The notes beneath the pieces were generated by a model. That model searched no databases, was not told the DNA's origin, and saw nothing but the letters and a program-made list of their open reading frames with translations. DNA of 60,637 nt from Flavobacterium tegetincola DSM 22377 (GTDB lineage: Bacteria; Bacteroidota; Bacteroidia; Flavobacteriales; Flavobacteriaceae), in contig NZ_AUDN01000027.1 of NCBI RefSeq assembly GCF_000425485.1, positions 1 to 60,637 on the forward strand, written 5' to 3'. Positions 8,456 through 17,707 of this stretch are shown in pieces. Positions within the stretch are counted from its first letter, which is position 1, and the number at the start of each line of letters is the position of its first letter. The translations under genes were made by a program, and so were the position numbers.

Positions 8456-8847
8456 ATGAATTTACATTTTTCAGAATATCAAGATTTCGTAATTGAGATA
8501 AAAAAGCAAATCGCTAGTTCTCAACAAAAAGCAGCTTTATCAGTCAATAAAGAACTGATCTTGCTTTACTGGAATATTGGTAAAATGATTTTTGAAAATC
8601 AATCTTTATTAGACGGTAGAAACAACTTTATCGATCAGTTGGCTAAAGATATCAAATCTGATTTTCCATTTTCTTCTGGTTTTTCTAGAACTAACTTATT
8701 CAACATAAGAAGATTCTATAATTTTTATGGTGATCTTTCAGTCCAACAGGCTGTTGGACTGAAAGAAACTTTTTTAATCCAACAGCCTTTTATAAAAGCA
8801 TCCCTACTGTCGATGAATTCGAACAGATTTTAAATAAAAAAATATGA
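8456..8847 (+). pseudogene. Decayed yhcG (DUF1016) nuclease gene
   Basis: The first about 105 codons encode the DUF1016 N-terminal domain (FVIEIKKQIASSQQKAAL, LLYWNIGKMI, FSRTNLFNIRRFYNFY). The frame then runs into unrelated residues and stops at 8833, giving 125 codons where the family has about 340. In another frame, 8779-8847 encode [14 protein letters not shown], resembling the far C-terminal end of DUF1016 proteins, and its TGA overlaps the mutB ATG. An internal deletion plus frameshift explains both. The apparent breakpoint contains a 15-base inverted repeat. The C-terminal match is by eye and less certain than the N-terminal one. Confidence 0.75.
8735..8765. repeat. Perfect 15-bp inverted repeat in the yhcG remnant
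   Basis: CTTTCAGTCCAACAG and its exact reverse complement are separated by a single G. A third piece, TCCAACAGCCT, follows at 8778. It lies where the gene loses its middle and may mark the deletion end point. Confidence 0.85.
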
Positions 8848-10979
8848 GAAAAGACATACAACATATCACATTAAAAAAACAGTCTGTAAAAGAATACAAT
8901 TCAACTGAACCTACTTCTTTTCTTACCGCTGAAAACATAGAAGTAAAATCACATTACACTAAAGACGACGCTGAAAATTTAGAACACGTAGGTTTTGCAG
9001 CTGGAATTGCACCTAATTTACGTGGTCCTTACTCCACGATGTTTGTGCGTCGTCCTTGGACGATTAGGCAATACGCGGGATTTTCAACGGCTCAAGAAAG
9101 TAATGCTTTTTACCGTAGAAATTTAGCCGCAGGGCAAAAAGGATTGTCCATTGCTTTTGATTTACCAACACACAGAGGTTATGATTCCGACCACGAACGT
9201 GTGGTAGGTGATGTAGGAAAAGCAGGTGTTGCCATTGACTCTGTGGAAGATATGAAGGTTTTGTTTGACCAAATTCCGCTGGATGAAATGTCGGTTTCTA
9301 TGACGATGAACGGTGCGGTTTTACCTATTATGGCGTTTTATATCGTAGCTGCTGAAGAACAAGGTGTGGCTCATAAATTACTTTCGGGAACGATTCAGAA
9401 TGACATCTTGAAGGAGTTTATGGTTCGGAATACCTACATCTACCCGCCTGCTCCATCGATGAAAATCATTGCAGATATTTTTGAATATACGAGCAAGAAC
9501 ATGCCTAAATTCAATTCGATATCTATTTCAGGGTACCACATGCAAGAAGCAGGTGCTACTGCCGATATTGAATTGGCTTACACGTTAGCAGACGGTTTGG
9601 AATACATCCGAACAGGTCTAGCAACAGGAATGAAAATAGATGAATTTGCACCGCGACTTTCCTTTTTCTGGGCTATTGGAATGAATCATTTCATGGAAAT
9701 TGCCAAGATGAGAGCCGGTAGAATGCTTTGGGCAAAAATTGTAAAGCAATTCAACCCGAAAGACGAGAAATCATTGGCTTTGCGAACGCATTGTCAAACT
9801 TCGGGGTGGAGTTTAACGGAACAAGACCCTTTTAATAATGTAGCGCGAACCACTATTGAAGCGGCAGCGGCAGCTTTTGGCGGAACGCAATCTTTGCATA
9901 CCAATGCCTTGGACGAAGCGATTGCTTTACCTACCGATTTCTCTGCTCGAATTGCTAGAAATACCCAAATATATTTACAAGAAGAAACCAAAATAACCAA
10001 GACCGTAGACCCTTGGGCTGGCAGTTATTATGTGGAACAATTGACGCACGAAATTGCGCAAAGTGCTTGGAAACTCATCGAAGAAGTGGAAGAGTTGGGC
10101 GGAATGACCAAAGCCATCGAATCAGGGATTCCGAAGTTGCGTATTGAAGAAGCAGCGGCTAGAAAGCAAGCGCGAATAGACAGCAATCAAGATGTGATTG
10201 TTGGGATTAACCAATACCGACTAGCAAAGGAAGACCCGTTGCATATCCTAGATGTAGACAACCAAATGGTTCGCAAGCAACAACTGGAAAGTTTGGCTTC
10301 GATTAAAGCTTCTCGCGATAATGAGGCGGTGAAACAAAACCTCGAAGCACTTACGGCTTGTGCCAAAACGGGTGAAGGAAACTTATTAGAATTAGCCGTT
10401 ATTGCAGCACGAAACCGAGCAACACTGGGCGAAATTAGTGATGCATTAGAAACTGTTTTCGGAAGATATAAAGCACAAATTAAATCGTTTAGTGGCGTGT
10501 ATAGTAAAGAAATCAAGAACAACGAAAGTTTTGAATTGGCGAAACAAAAAGCAAATGAATTTGCCGAATTAGAAGGCAGACGCCCTCGAATTATGATTGC
10601 CAAAATGGGTCAAGACGGTCACGACCGTGGAGCAAAAGTAGTTGCCACAGGTTATGCCGATGTAGGTTTTGACGTAGATATAGGTCCGCTTTTTCAAACA
10701 CCTGCCGAAGCTGCCAAACAAGCTGTGGAGAATGATGTGCATATTTTAGGCGTTTCTTCTTTAGCGGCTGGACACAAAACATTGGTGCCGCAAGTGATTG
10801 AGGAATTAAAGAAATACGGTCGCGAAGATATTATGGTTATCGTAGGTGGTGTGATTCCTGCTCAAGATTACCAGTATTTGTTTGATGCCGGTGCGGTTGC
10901 TGTTTTTGGTCCTGGTACTAAAATTAGTGAAGCAGCAATTAAAATATTGGATGTTTTGATTGATGGATTTAAGGAGTAG
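8844..10979 (+). CDS. mutB: Methylmalonyl-CoA mutase large subunit
   Basis: A 711-residue catalytic subunit of adenosylcobalamin-dependent methylmalonyl-CoA mutase. The substrate-binding TIM barrel occupies about residues 30-550 ([53 protein letters not shown]). The C-terminal B12-binding domain (about 580-705) carries DGHDRG near residue 591, whose His is the lower axial cobalt ligand, plus the GxSxL (GVSSLAAGH) and GG (VIVGGVIP) motifs. Together with mutA it interconverts methylmalonyl-CoA and succinyl-CoA. It looks intact, although separated from mutA by a toxin-antitoxin pair and a yhcG remnant; it probably still depends on the mutA transcript. A hairpin at 11080-11122 ends the operon. 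Confidence 0.96.
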   Translation: MRKDIQHITLKKQSVKEYNSTEPTSFLTAENIEVKSHYTKDDAENLEHVGFAAGIAPNLRGPYSTMFVRRPWTIRQYAGFSTAQESNAFYRRNLAAGQKGLSIAFDLPTHRGYDSDHERVVGDVGKAGVAIDSVEDMKVLFDQIPLDEMSVSMTMNGAVLPIMAFYIVAAEEQGVAHKLLSGTIQNDILKEFMVRNTYIYPPAPSMKIIADIFEYTSKNMPKFNSISISGYHMQEAGATADIELAYTLADGLEYIRTGLATGMKIDEFAPRLSFFWAIGMNHFMEIAKMRAGRMLWAKIVKQFNPKDEKSLALRTHCQTSGWSLTEQDPFNNVARTTIEAAAAAFGGTQSLHTNALDEAIALPTDFSARIARNTQIYLQEETKITKTVDPWAGSYYVEQLTHEIAQSAWKLIEEVEELGGMTKAIESGIPKLRIEEAAARKQARIDSNQDVIVGINQYRLAKEDPLHILDVDNQMVRKQQLESLASIKASRDNEAVKQNLEALTACAKTGEGNLLELAVIAARNRATLGEISDALETVFGRYKAQIKSFSGVYSKEIKNNESFELAKQKANEFAELEGRRPRIMIAKMGQDGHDRGAKVVATGYADVGFDVDIGPLFQTPAEAAKQAVENDVHILGVSSLAAGHKTLVPQVIEELKKYGREDIMVIVGGVIPAQDYQYLFDAGAVAVFGPGTKISEAAIKILDVLIDGFKE

Positions 10980-11079
10980 TTTCCAGTGTTCAGTTTTTAG
11001 TTATCCGTTTAAATTGTTGTGTTCCGATGAAGTTTATTGTACAAACGAAAAGTAGATAATTGAATATTTAGTTTTATAT

Positions 11080-11122
11080 AAAAAGAAGTTTAGTTACCCA
11101 TTTGGAAACTAAACTTCTTTTT
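11080..11122 (+). terminator. Terminator of the mutA-mutB operon
   Basis: A 16-bp perfect stem (AAAAAGAAGTTTAGTT and its complement), 11-base loop and trailing T tract, 100 bases downstream of mutB. An ACTCCTGCGGAGT palindrome follows at 11147-11159. Confidence 0.85.
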
Positions 11123-11203
11123 TGTTTTGTATCTCGAAATAATAGACTCCTGCGGAGTGACAAATATTGGGGAAGATCTTTGGAACGATTAGTATCACTA
11201 TGC

Positions 11204-11232
11204 AAAAAAAATCACCTTGTGGTGATTTTTTT
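11204..11232 (-). terminator. Terminator of the downstream convergent gene
   Basis: AAAAATCACC / GGTGATTTTT stem with a TTGT loop, 28 bases past the stop of the minus-strand gene at 11261. A and T tracts flank both sides, so it may work both ways. Confidence 0.8.
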
Positions 11233-11260
11233 ATAAATAGCTGTCGAATCCAAATGTAAT

Positions 11261-11758
11261 TTACAAATTAAACGATGCACCAAAATGAAACATAAATTGG
11301 TTGTTGAAATGCTCAAAACCCGTAACATTTTGATCATAGCGTGCTAGCGGTGCTGAAGCCTCTGCATATAAGCCAAAACCATCAGTAAAGAAATATCTAA
11401 CACCCAAATGTCCACCAAAATTTCGTGTTCCTAAATCCAATCCAGGATATACATCTACTTTAGATGGCAATCCCAATACATTTCCAATGTTGGCATTAAA
11501 TCGTACTTTTACATCTGCACGATCTTCAAAACTAGCAGCGTAACCAGGACGATCATTCACATTTAAAACGTAAGTTGCCAAAAATCCAAAAGACATGTTC
11601 TCGCCTAATCCAAAATCCAGCGTAGACGTGATTCCAGTACCACTGTCTTGTAAATTTAAACCCACTTGAAATTTTAAGTCGCCTTTACCTTCATAAGCTT
11701 GTGCTTGCGAAAATTGTACGGCTGCAAATAAAAGTGAGAATAGAATTATTTTTTTCAT
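11261..11758 (-). CDS. Secreted beta-barrel-like protein (DUF6646-like)
   Basis: A 165-residue exported protein. Residues 1-19 are a signal peptide (MKKIILFSLLFAAVQFSQAQ). The rest consists of alternating strands with aromatic and glycine residues (YEGKGDLKFQVGLNL, ENMSFGFLATYVLNV, GVRYFFTDGFGLYAEASAP) and ends in FHFGASFNL, a C-terminal aromatic-rich strand typical of small outer-membrane barrels. I think it matches the Bacteroidota family DUF6646, but that label is from memory. Its function is unknown. It has its own promoter (11783-11790) and terminator. Confidence 0.75.
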   Translation of the reverse strand: MKKIILFSLLFAAVQFSQAQAYEGKGDLKFQVGLNLQDSGTGITSTLDFGLGENMSFGFLATYVLNVNDRPGYAASFEDRADVKVRFNANIGNVLGLPSKVDVYPGLDLGTRNFGGHLGVRYFFTDGFGLYAEASAPLARYDQNVTGFEHFNNQFMFHFGASFNL

Positions 11759-11782
11759 AATAATAGGAATTATTTTTATTTA

Positions 11783-11790
11783 CAAAGATA
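11783..11790 (-). promoter_or_regulatory. Promoter -7 element of the beta-barrel gene
   Basis: Minus-strand TATCTTTG, 25 bases upstream of the start at 11758. The remaining sequence to 12066 shows no gene or other signal. Confidence 0.65.
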
Positions 11791-12066
11791 AGATTTAGTT
11801 ATTCTTTTTTATCGAAAATCTCATTGTTAAAACAAAACTTTAATTTTCAATAACGTTAGAAAAAAATAACCTTCATTCAAAATCTATTAGTGAAGCTTCA
11901 GAACATCGTTAAATAACTGATCTGCTATGTAGAAAAGTTTGCAGCGCCTTTTTAATTTACTAACTGCATTTTGCTACATCAATAGTTCATGCTTCAGTTT
12001 CTTTTTTAAAGTAATTCGATTTACATTTTAAACCAATAAAGATGCTTCAGATTAAAAACAATAAAA

Positions 12067-14163
12067 TTAGAAATCAGCTTTTGGTATTTCAATATAGAAC
12101 GTAGTACCAACACCTAGAGTACTTTCAAACCAAATTTTACCTTTATTTTGCTCCACCATATCCTTGCATAAAACAAGTCCGATGTGATGGCCTTGCTCAC
12201 CCGATGTCCCTTGGCTCGTAGAATGGTCTAATTGAAAAATTTTAAGTTGATCTTCAGGTGTAATTCCAATTCCTGTATCTTCTATGGAAATTAAAACCGA
12301 TTGTGCCGTTGTTTTGAAATTTACAGTTATGGTATCTCCAGCTGCACAAAACTTTATACTGTTGCACATTAAATTCCTCAATACCACATTAATCATATTT
12401 TTGTCCGCAAAAGCGTAAGCCGTATGGTCTAAATTATTGTATACCAACAACTGTTTTTCAAGGAGTTGCGGACTCAGGATTTCCAATGTCCTGCTTAACA
12501 TGGGTTGAATCTGGAACGATTCAGCATTTACCATCATTCCTTCCAACTGACTTTTAGACCATTCTAATAAATTATCTAGAAAATCTGCGGTATCATATGT
12601 AGACTTCTGCAATTTTTTTAGTAAATCATCCATTTGATCTTTCGTTAATTGACCGCTAAAATAGGTGTTAAAAAGCATTTTAAGCGTTGCAATTGGGCTG
12701 CGCAAATCATGAGAAACTACGGAGAAAAATTTATTTTTTACGGAATTGATGCGTTCTAAATCCAGCTTTTGACTTGTAATCAATTCATTTTGAACCACTA
12801 GTTCTTCATTAAGGTTTTCCAACTCATTAATAATTGTACTTATCTCCTTTTTCTGCGATTCTAAAACCTGATTGACACGATTTTTTTGCTGAATTTTACG
12901 AAAGTAAAGCACCAATAATATTACCACTATTAAGAGTAGAAGTGAGATGATGTAAATGGCTTTTTTGTATTCTAGATTTTTATCAGTAATAACTTGATTG
13001 ATGCTTTCTAAGGAGTTATTTTCGTTACGAAGTCGTTTAAAATCCGCATATATAAAATCCTTCTTAACTTTTTCACGATTTAGACTGTCATTAGTCACGC
13101 CTAATTCTGTTTGATAATCAAAAGCTTTTTTATAATTACCCAATTCCTTTTCAATAAACACCAGTCGCTCTAAGGATACAGCCGTAATACCCCAAGATTT
13201 TAATTCCATTGCTTTTTTATAGGCCGACTCTGCATTTTGCTTTGCAGCGGCAATATCATTTTGCTTCAATAACACGTTTGTAAGCGTGTTAAGTGAGATG
13301 GTCTCTTGGTACTTATTATTTAAGGCTTGATTATTGGCAATTGCAATTTCCAATACTTTTTTTGCCTCATCCAATTTGCCTTTTTTCAAATACAATTCAC
13401 CCAAACCATAATTGGCCAATGCAATACCGTTAACATCGCCTAATTTTTCACGAATTGCTAAACTTTTACTGTAAAATTCATAAGCTTCCTCATCTTTATC
13501 CAATTCGCGGCTTGAATTGCCTAAGATAAAATATCCGTATGCAATTCCAGCTTGGTCATTCATTTTTTGATAACTTTTTAAGGCTTGCAAAAAATAGGAT
13601 TCTGCAATTTTATACTCAAATAAATCAAAATATAAAGAACCTAAATTAATGTAAGTTTGATTTAGCCCTCTTTTATTATTGGTTTTCTTAAAAATTTTAA
13701 GTGCCAATTCATAGTTTTTAATTGCAGATTTCGGATCGTCAAGTCGGTCAAATGTATAGCCGATTCCTACGTAAGCACGCGCTTCTTCACTTTCCACGCC
13801 CAAATCTTTAGCCATGGTTAGCCCCTTGCTAAAATAATACATTGAACTATCATAATTGGTTTTAATACCGTGAACCATTGCCATATCTAAGTACGCCAGC
13901 GGAATAATGGAGTCAATATTATGTTTTACTGCAATATTGTACATTTGCTTAGCATACACATATTTTTTATCTGGATCAACGGCAGTCAACGATTGCGAAA
14001 GCAACCGTAAAGTAGGAATTTTAGCAACTTCTGATTTTTGCGCAGCCAAGACAATAAGTAAACTGTCTATTTTTTTAGTTTGCGCAAATGAAGGTGCAAC
14101 AGCAATGAGAATCCAAATTGCTAGTAGAATTTTGTGAGGCAAAGAAGTAAAGTTACTCGGCAT
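12067..14163 (-). CDS. TPR-containing sensor histidine kinase
   Basis: A 698-residue membrane histidine kinase. A signal sequence (residues about 1-28, LLAIWILIAVAPSFAQ) is followed by a periplasmic array of tetratricopeptide repeats (about 60-350), one membrane segment (about 398-418), a coiled coil, then HisKA with FFSVVSHDLRSPIATL (phospho-acceptor His near 484) and HATPase_c with N box NVVLRNLMCNSIKF and G1 DTGIGI. The G2 region reads GEQGHHIGLVLC instead of the usual GTGLGL, a departure worth noting. No response regulator lies adjacent, so the partner is elsewhere. The start at 14163 gives a clean signal peptide and a 50-base leader after a weak promoter (TATCTTTT near 14220); an in-frame ATG at 14211 is less likely. 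Confidence 0.9.
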   Translation of the reverse strand: MPSNFTSLPHKILLAIWILIAVAPSFAQTKKIDSLLIVLAAQKSEVAKIPTLRLLSQSLTAVDPDKKYVYAKQMYNIAVKHNIDSIIPLAYLDMAMVHGIKTNYDSSMYYFSKGLTMAKDLGVESEEARAYVGIGYTFDRLDDPKSAIKNYELALKIFKKTNNKRGLNQTYINLGSLYFDLFEYKIAESYFLQALKSYQKMNDQAGIAYGYFILGNSSRELDKDEEAYEFYSKSLAIREKLGDVNGIALANYGLGELYLKKGKLDEAKKVLEIAIANNQALNNKYQETISLNTLTNVLLKQNDIAAAKQNAESAYKKAMELKSWGITAVSLERLVFIEKELGNYKKAFDYQTELGVTNDSLNREKVKKDFIYADFKRLRNENNSLESINQVITDKNLEYKKAIYIISLLLLIVVILLVLYFRKIQQKNRVNQVLESQKKEISTIINELENLNEELVVQNELITSQKLDLERINSVKNKFFSVVSHDLRSPIATLKMLFNTYFSGQLTKDQMDDLLKKLQKSTYDTADFLDNLLEWSKSQLEGMMVNAESFQIQPMLSRTLEILSPQLLEKQLLVYNNLDHTAYAFADKNMINVVLRNLMCNSIKFCAAGDTITVNFKTTAQSVLISIEDTGIGITPEDQLKIFQLDHSTSQGTSGEQGHHIGLVLCKDMVEQNKGKIWFESTLGVGTTFYIEIPKADF

Positions 14164-14272
14164 ATATATGAAATTAATTATCGTACGCCCTAACTTTCTC
14201 AGCATTAACAATCAGTAAAAGATACCAATCATTTGTAGGACAATTTTAAACAGTACAAATATTGCAAAAAAA

Positions 14273-14296
14273 ATCCCGATTGCTGACAATCGGGAT
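14273..14296 (-). terminator. Terminator of the coiled-coil protein gene
   Basis: ATCCCGATTG / CAATCGGGAT, 10-bp perfect stem with CTGA loop. On the minus strand it is followed by a T tract, 10 bases after the stop at 14306. Confidence 0.85.
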
Positions 14297-14305
14297 GGTT
14301 TTTTA

Positions 14306-14785
14306 TTACAATTTTCGTAATTTCTGCTCTGCTTTATCTAATTTTTCATTCAATTTTAACGCTTTACTCTGATGATCGAGCATCTTTTCGCTCCATTTTA
14401 GTTCGTCCTTATCAGTGAGTTTGCCTTTTCTTTTCAGCTTTTCGTACTTATCTTGACTTTTGATCAAATTCTTTTGCTCTTTGGCTACATTATCCTTAGC
14501 TTTTTTGACATCTTTTTCCAAACTAGCTTTCTTAGCCGCTGCTTTTTGAGCTTTTTTCAACTCTTTCTCTGCAGAACGTTGTGCTTTCTCTGCTTTTTTC
14601 TGCGCTTTTTCTGCAGATTTAACGGCTTTCTCCTGCTCTTTCTGCAGTTTCTGTTGTTCTTTTTCCAATTTTTGCTGAGCAGCCACATTTGTAGTTTTAA
14701 TTGCTACCGAATCAACAGTAATTTCCTGTGCTAAAGCAATTTGCATGCTAAAAAAGCAACATGCGATATAAAACAATGTTTTCAT
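14306..14785 (-). CDS. Exported lysine-rich coiled-coil protein
   Basis: A 159-residue protein with a signal peptide (MKTLFYIACCFFSMQIALAQ). Beyond it the sequence is almost entirely lysine, glutamate, alanine and glutamine in heptads (KLEKEQQKLQKEQEKAVKSA, then AEKAQKKAEKAQ repeats), so a long periplasmic or surface coiled coil is predicted. No catalytic motif or family is recognised. The repetitive codons make the opposite strand open as well, but signal peptide, promoter (14812-14819) and terminator all support this strand. It precedes the histidine kinase gene on the same strand and is separated from it by a terminator. Confidence 0.75.
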   Translation of the reverse strand: MKTLFYIACCFFSMQIALAQEITVDSVAIKTTNVAAQQKLEKEQQKLQKEQEKAVKSAEKAQKKAEKAQRSAEKELKKAQKAAAKKASLEKDVKKAKDNVAKEQKNLIKSQDKYEKLKRKGKLTDKDELKWSEKMLDHQSKALKLNEKLDKAEQKLRKL

Positions 14786-14811
14786 GTTTTTAGGTTTTAA
14801 AATTATTGCAA

Positions 14812-14844
14812 CAAAGGTAGTTGTACTTCTCTGGTAATTTACAA
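14812..14844 (-). promoter_or_regulatory. Promoter of the coiled-coil protein gene
   Basis: Minus-strand TACCTTTG (14812-14819), 22-base spacer, TTG at 14842-14844, 27 bases before the ATG. Confidence 0.6.
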
Positions 14845-15008
14845 TTTTTGAGAGAAAATTACGGTAGCATTAGCATTTCTTTTACGATAATTTGCTTAAA
14901 TTTCCCAATCAAATACTTATACATGCAGATTTAAAGCATAGAGTACCTTTAAAATCTGAAAATAAAGTATTTTTAAACATTCTTAAGTACAAAACTCAAA
15001 TCAACACT

Positions 15009-15890
15009 ATGGATTTTACAAAAAAAATGCTTCGCGATGACGCGTTATCAGATAAAGTAATTGTAGTAACAGGCGGCGGTAGCGGCTTGGGCAAAGCAAT
15101 GACGAGATATTTTATGGAATTAGGTGCTAAAGTAGCCATCACCTCTCGTGATTTAGAAAAATTACAAAAAACGGCTGCCGAACTAGAAGAGGAGACGGGC
15201 GGAGTCTGTTTGCCACTTCAATGCGACGTTCGTTTTTACGACCAAGTAGAATCCATGCTAGCGGAAACTCTAAAGAAATTTGGGAAAGTGGATGTTTTAC
15301 TCAATAACGCAGCTGGAAATTTTATAGCGCCAACGGAACGCCTTTCGGCAAATGCATTTGACACTATTATAGACATCGTTTTAAAAGGCTCTAAAAATTG
15401 CACATTGGCATTTGGAAAACATTGGATTGACAGCAAACAAGAAAGCTCTACGATACTTAACATCGTTACTACCTATGCGTGGACGGGTTCTGCATATGTG
15501 GTTCCAAGTGCAACTGCAAAAGCGGGAGTTCTTGCCATGACCAGAAGTTTGGCTGTAGAATGGGCAAAATACGGCATTCGTTCCAACGCAATTGCTCCAG
15601 GTCCGTTTCCAACTAAGGGAGCTTGGGACCGATTGCTTCCTGGCGATTTAGCTGAGAAATTTGACATGGCCAAAAAGGTTCCGTTGAAAAGAGTAGGCGA
15701 TCATCAAGAATTAGCCAATCTCGCCGCCTATTTAGTCTCTGATTTTTCAGCTTACATTAATGGTGAAGTGGTCACTATTGACGGTGGGGAATGGCTCAAA
15801 GGTGCTGGTCAATTCAATTTACTAGAAGCAATTCCAGAGGAAATGTGGGACCAACTCGAAGCGATGATCAAAGCAAAGAAAAACAAATAG
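15009..15890 (+). CDS. SDR oxidoreductase, 2,4-dienoyl-CoA reductase type
   Basis: A 293-residue NADP(H)-dependent short-chain dehydrogenase. The cofactor motif TGGGSGLGKA is at about 21-30 and NNAAGNF follows. At the active site, the lysine of SATAKAGV is preceded at -4 by Ser, not the classical Tyr, and a Tyr lies at -15 (TTYAWTGS). This is the arrangement known from mammalian 2,4-dienoyl-CoA reductase, which supports a role in degrading unsaturated fatty acids. APGPFPTKGAWDRL also fits that subfamily. The frame is open upstream to 14892, but MDFTKKMLRDDALSDK from 15009 matches the family start. Confidence 0.88.
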   Translation: MDFTKKMLRDDALSDKVIVVTGGGSGLGKAMTRYFMELGAKVAITSRDLEKLQKTAAELEEETGGVCLPLQCDVRFYDQVESMLAETLKKFGKVDVLLNNAAGNFIAPTERLSANAFDTIIDIVLKGSKNCTLAFGKHWIDSKQESSTILNIVTTYAWTGSAYVVPSATAKAGVLAMTRSLAVEWAKYGIRSNAIAPGPFPTKGAWDRLLPGDLAEKFDMAKKVPLKRVGDHQELANLAAYLVSDFSAYINGEVVTIDGGEWLKGAGQFNLLEAIPEEMWDQLEAMIKAKKNK

Positions 15891-16034
15891 AAGCGTTTTT
15901 TCTGTGAGATGTACTAAAAAAGAGCCATTGCTGTCAATATGAGTACTAAAATGGCGCTTGGCCTTTTGTTGATAAATAGATTTCTTAAAACCATAAATAA
16001 TCGTATTTTTACGCTTCAAAATTCTATACTATAA

Positions 16035-16799
16035 ATGGGTAAAATAATAGCGATTGCCAATCAAAAAGGCGGTGTTGGAAAAACAACAACATCAGTCAAT
16101 TTAGCAGCGTCTTTGGGTGTTTTAGAGAAAAAAGTACTACTTATTGATGCTGATCCTCAAGCCAATGCGAGTTCGGGTTTGGGAATTGATATTGAAACCA
16201 TTGAAATTGGAACGTATCAAATAATCGAACACAGTCATACACCAAGAGAAGCGATCATCACCTGTTCGGCACCCAATGTGGATATCATACCCGCCCATAT
16301 TGATCTTGTTGCCATAGAAATTGAATTGGTAGACAAAGAAAATCGCGAGTACATGTTGAAGGAAGCTTTGGCGTCCATCAAAGAGGAATATGATTACATC
16401 ATCATTGATTGTGCGCCATCATTAGGTTTGCTAACATTAAACGCATTGACAGCGGCAGATTCTGTTGTGATTCCAATTCAGTGTGAATATTTTGCTTTAG
16501 AAGGTTTAGGAAAATTATTGAATACTATTAAAAGTGTACAGAAAATCCATAATCCAGATTTAGACATTGAAGGTTTATTACTTACGATGTTTGATTCTCG
16601 TTTGCGACTATCAAATCAAGTGGTGGAAGAGGTTCAAAAACACTTTAATGATATGGTTTTTGACACCATCATTCAGCGAAATGTAAAGTTAAGTGAAGCA
16701 CCAAGTTTTGGCGAAAGCATCATTAACTTTGATGCTACTAGTAAAGGAGCAGCCAATTATTTAAGTTTGGCAAACGAAATCATTAAGAAAAATACGTAG
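16035..16799 (+). CDS. parA: Chromosome partitioning ATPase ParA
   Basis: A 254-residue deviant-Walker ATPase of the ParA/Soj family that moves the origin region with ParB. The Walker A motif KGGVGKTT (residues 11-18, with the signature lysine), the DADPQANASSG box and the Walker B-like IIIDCAPSLGLLTLNAL are intact. Length is normal for the chromosomal short form without an N-terminal helix-turn-helix. It is the first gene of a run parA-parB-DUF5683-dapB-lepB with short gaps. No parS-like palindrome was found by eye in this window. Confidence 0.96.
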   Translation: MGKIIAIANQKGGVGKTTTSVNLAASLGVLEKKVLLIDADPQANASSGLGIDIETIEIGTYQIIEHSHTPREAIITCSAPNVDIIPAHIDLVAIEIELVDKENREYMLKEALASIKEEYDYIIIDCAPSLGLLTLNALTAADSVVIPIQCEYFALEGLGKLLNTIKSVQKIHNPDLDIEGLLLTMFDSRLRLSNQVVEEVQKHFNDMVFDTIIQRNVKLSEAPSFGESIINFDATSKGAANYLSLANEIIKKNT

Positions 16800-16807
16800 T
16801 TCATTTC

Positions 16808-17707
16808 ATGGCAAAAGCGATAAAAAAACAAGCACTAGGACGCGGTTTATCCGCATTATTAAAAGATCCGGAGAACGATATTAAATCGGTTGAAGATAAA
16901 AATGCAGATAAAGTTGTAGGTAACATTATTGAGTTGGAATTGGATGCCATAGAAATCAATCCGTTTCAGCCAAGAAGTAATTTCAACGAAGAGTCGTTGC
17001 GCGAATTGGCAATTTCCATTAAAGAACTAGGTGTTATTCAACCTATTACCGTTCGTAAGATGGAATTCAATAAATTCCAACTGATTTCTGGAGAGCGTCG
17101 TTTGCGTGCTTCAAAATTAGCCGGTTTAAAAGTAGTTCCCGCCTATATTCGAATTGCAAACGATAACGAGTCGCTTATTATGGCCTTGGTGGAAAACATC
17201 CAGCGTCACGATTTAGATCCCATTGAAATTGCACTTTCCTACCAGAGATTGATTGACGAAATTCAGTTGACCCAAGAGCAAATGAGTGATCGCGTGGGAA
17301 AAAAGCGTTCAACCATCACCAATTACCTTCGATTATTAAAGTTAGATCCAATTATTCAAACTGGAATACGCGATGGTTTTATATCCATGGGACACGGACG
17401 TGCAATTATTAGTATTGAAGATTTAGACATTCAAACCGATATTTACCAAAAAATTCTAAGCGAAAACTTATCCGTTCGTGAAACCGAAACTTTAGTTAAA
17501 AATCACCAAGAAAGCTTAAAGCCTAAGGCGGCTACAAAAGCTAAAACGACCGGTTTTGAATTAGAAGAAACTGACAAGAAAGCGATTACTTCTTATTTTG
17601 GAACTAAAGTAGACGTTAAAGTAGCTGGTAATGGAAAAGGTAAAATAACCATTCCGTTTCATTCAGAAGAGGATTTTAAACGCATCCTTAAATTAATTGA
17701 AAATTAG
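16808..17707 (+). CDS. parB: Chromosome partitioning protein ParB
   Basis: A 299-residue ParB/Spo0J-family DNA-binding CTPase. The N-terminal LGRGLSALL stretch, the ParB nuclease-fold domain with GERRLRASKLAGL and the NIQRHDLDPIE motif, and a helix-turn-helix (LTQEQMSDRVGKKRSTITNY) appear in the expected order, followed by a basic linker and a short C-terminal dimerisation region. It starts 9 bases after parA and its stop overlaps the GTG start of the next gene by one base, so the operon is tightly coupled. Confidence 0.96.
   Translation: MAKAIKKQALGRGLSALLKDPENDIKSVEDKNADKVVGNIIELELDAIEINPFQPRSNFNEESLRELAISIKELGVIQPITVRKMEFNKFQLISGERRLRASKLAGLKVVPAYIRIANDNESLIMALVENIQRHDLDPIEIALSYQRLIDEIQLTQEQMSDRVGKKRSTITNYLRLLKLDPIIQTGIRDGFISMGHGRAIISIEDLDIQTDIYQKILSENLSVRETETLVKNHQESLKPKAATKAKTTGFELEETDKKAITSYFGTKVDVKVAGNGKGKITIPFHSEEDFKRILKLIEN

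Noticed and set aside
8456..8833. yhcG fragment as a complete short protein
   Set aside because: It matches only the N-terminal third of DUF1016, and a frameshifted piece resembling the C-terminus follows.
10187..10603. 138-codon frame antisense to mutB
   Set aside because: It is a shadow of the mutB coding sequence with no independent signals.
14453..14734. Plus-strand frame rich in Phe, Leu and Cys
   Set aside because: It is the antisense of the lysine/glutamate-rich coiled-coil gene; the repetitive codons keep the opposite strand open.
16035..17707. Origin of replication or parS site near parA-parB
   Set aside because: No 16-bp parS-like palindrome or DnaA-box cluster was found by eye around the genes.
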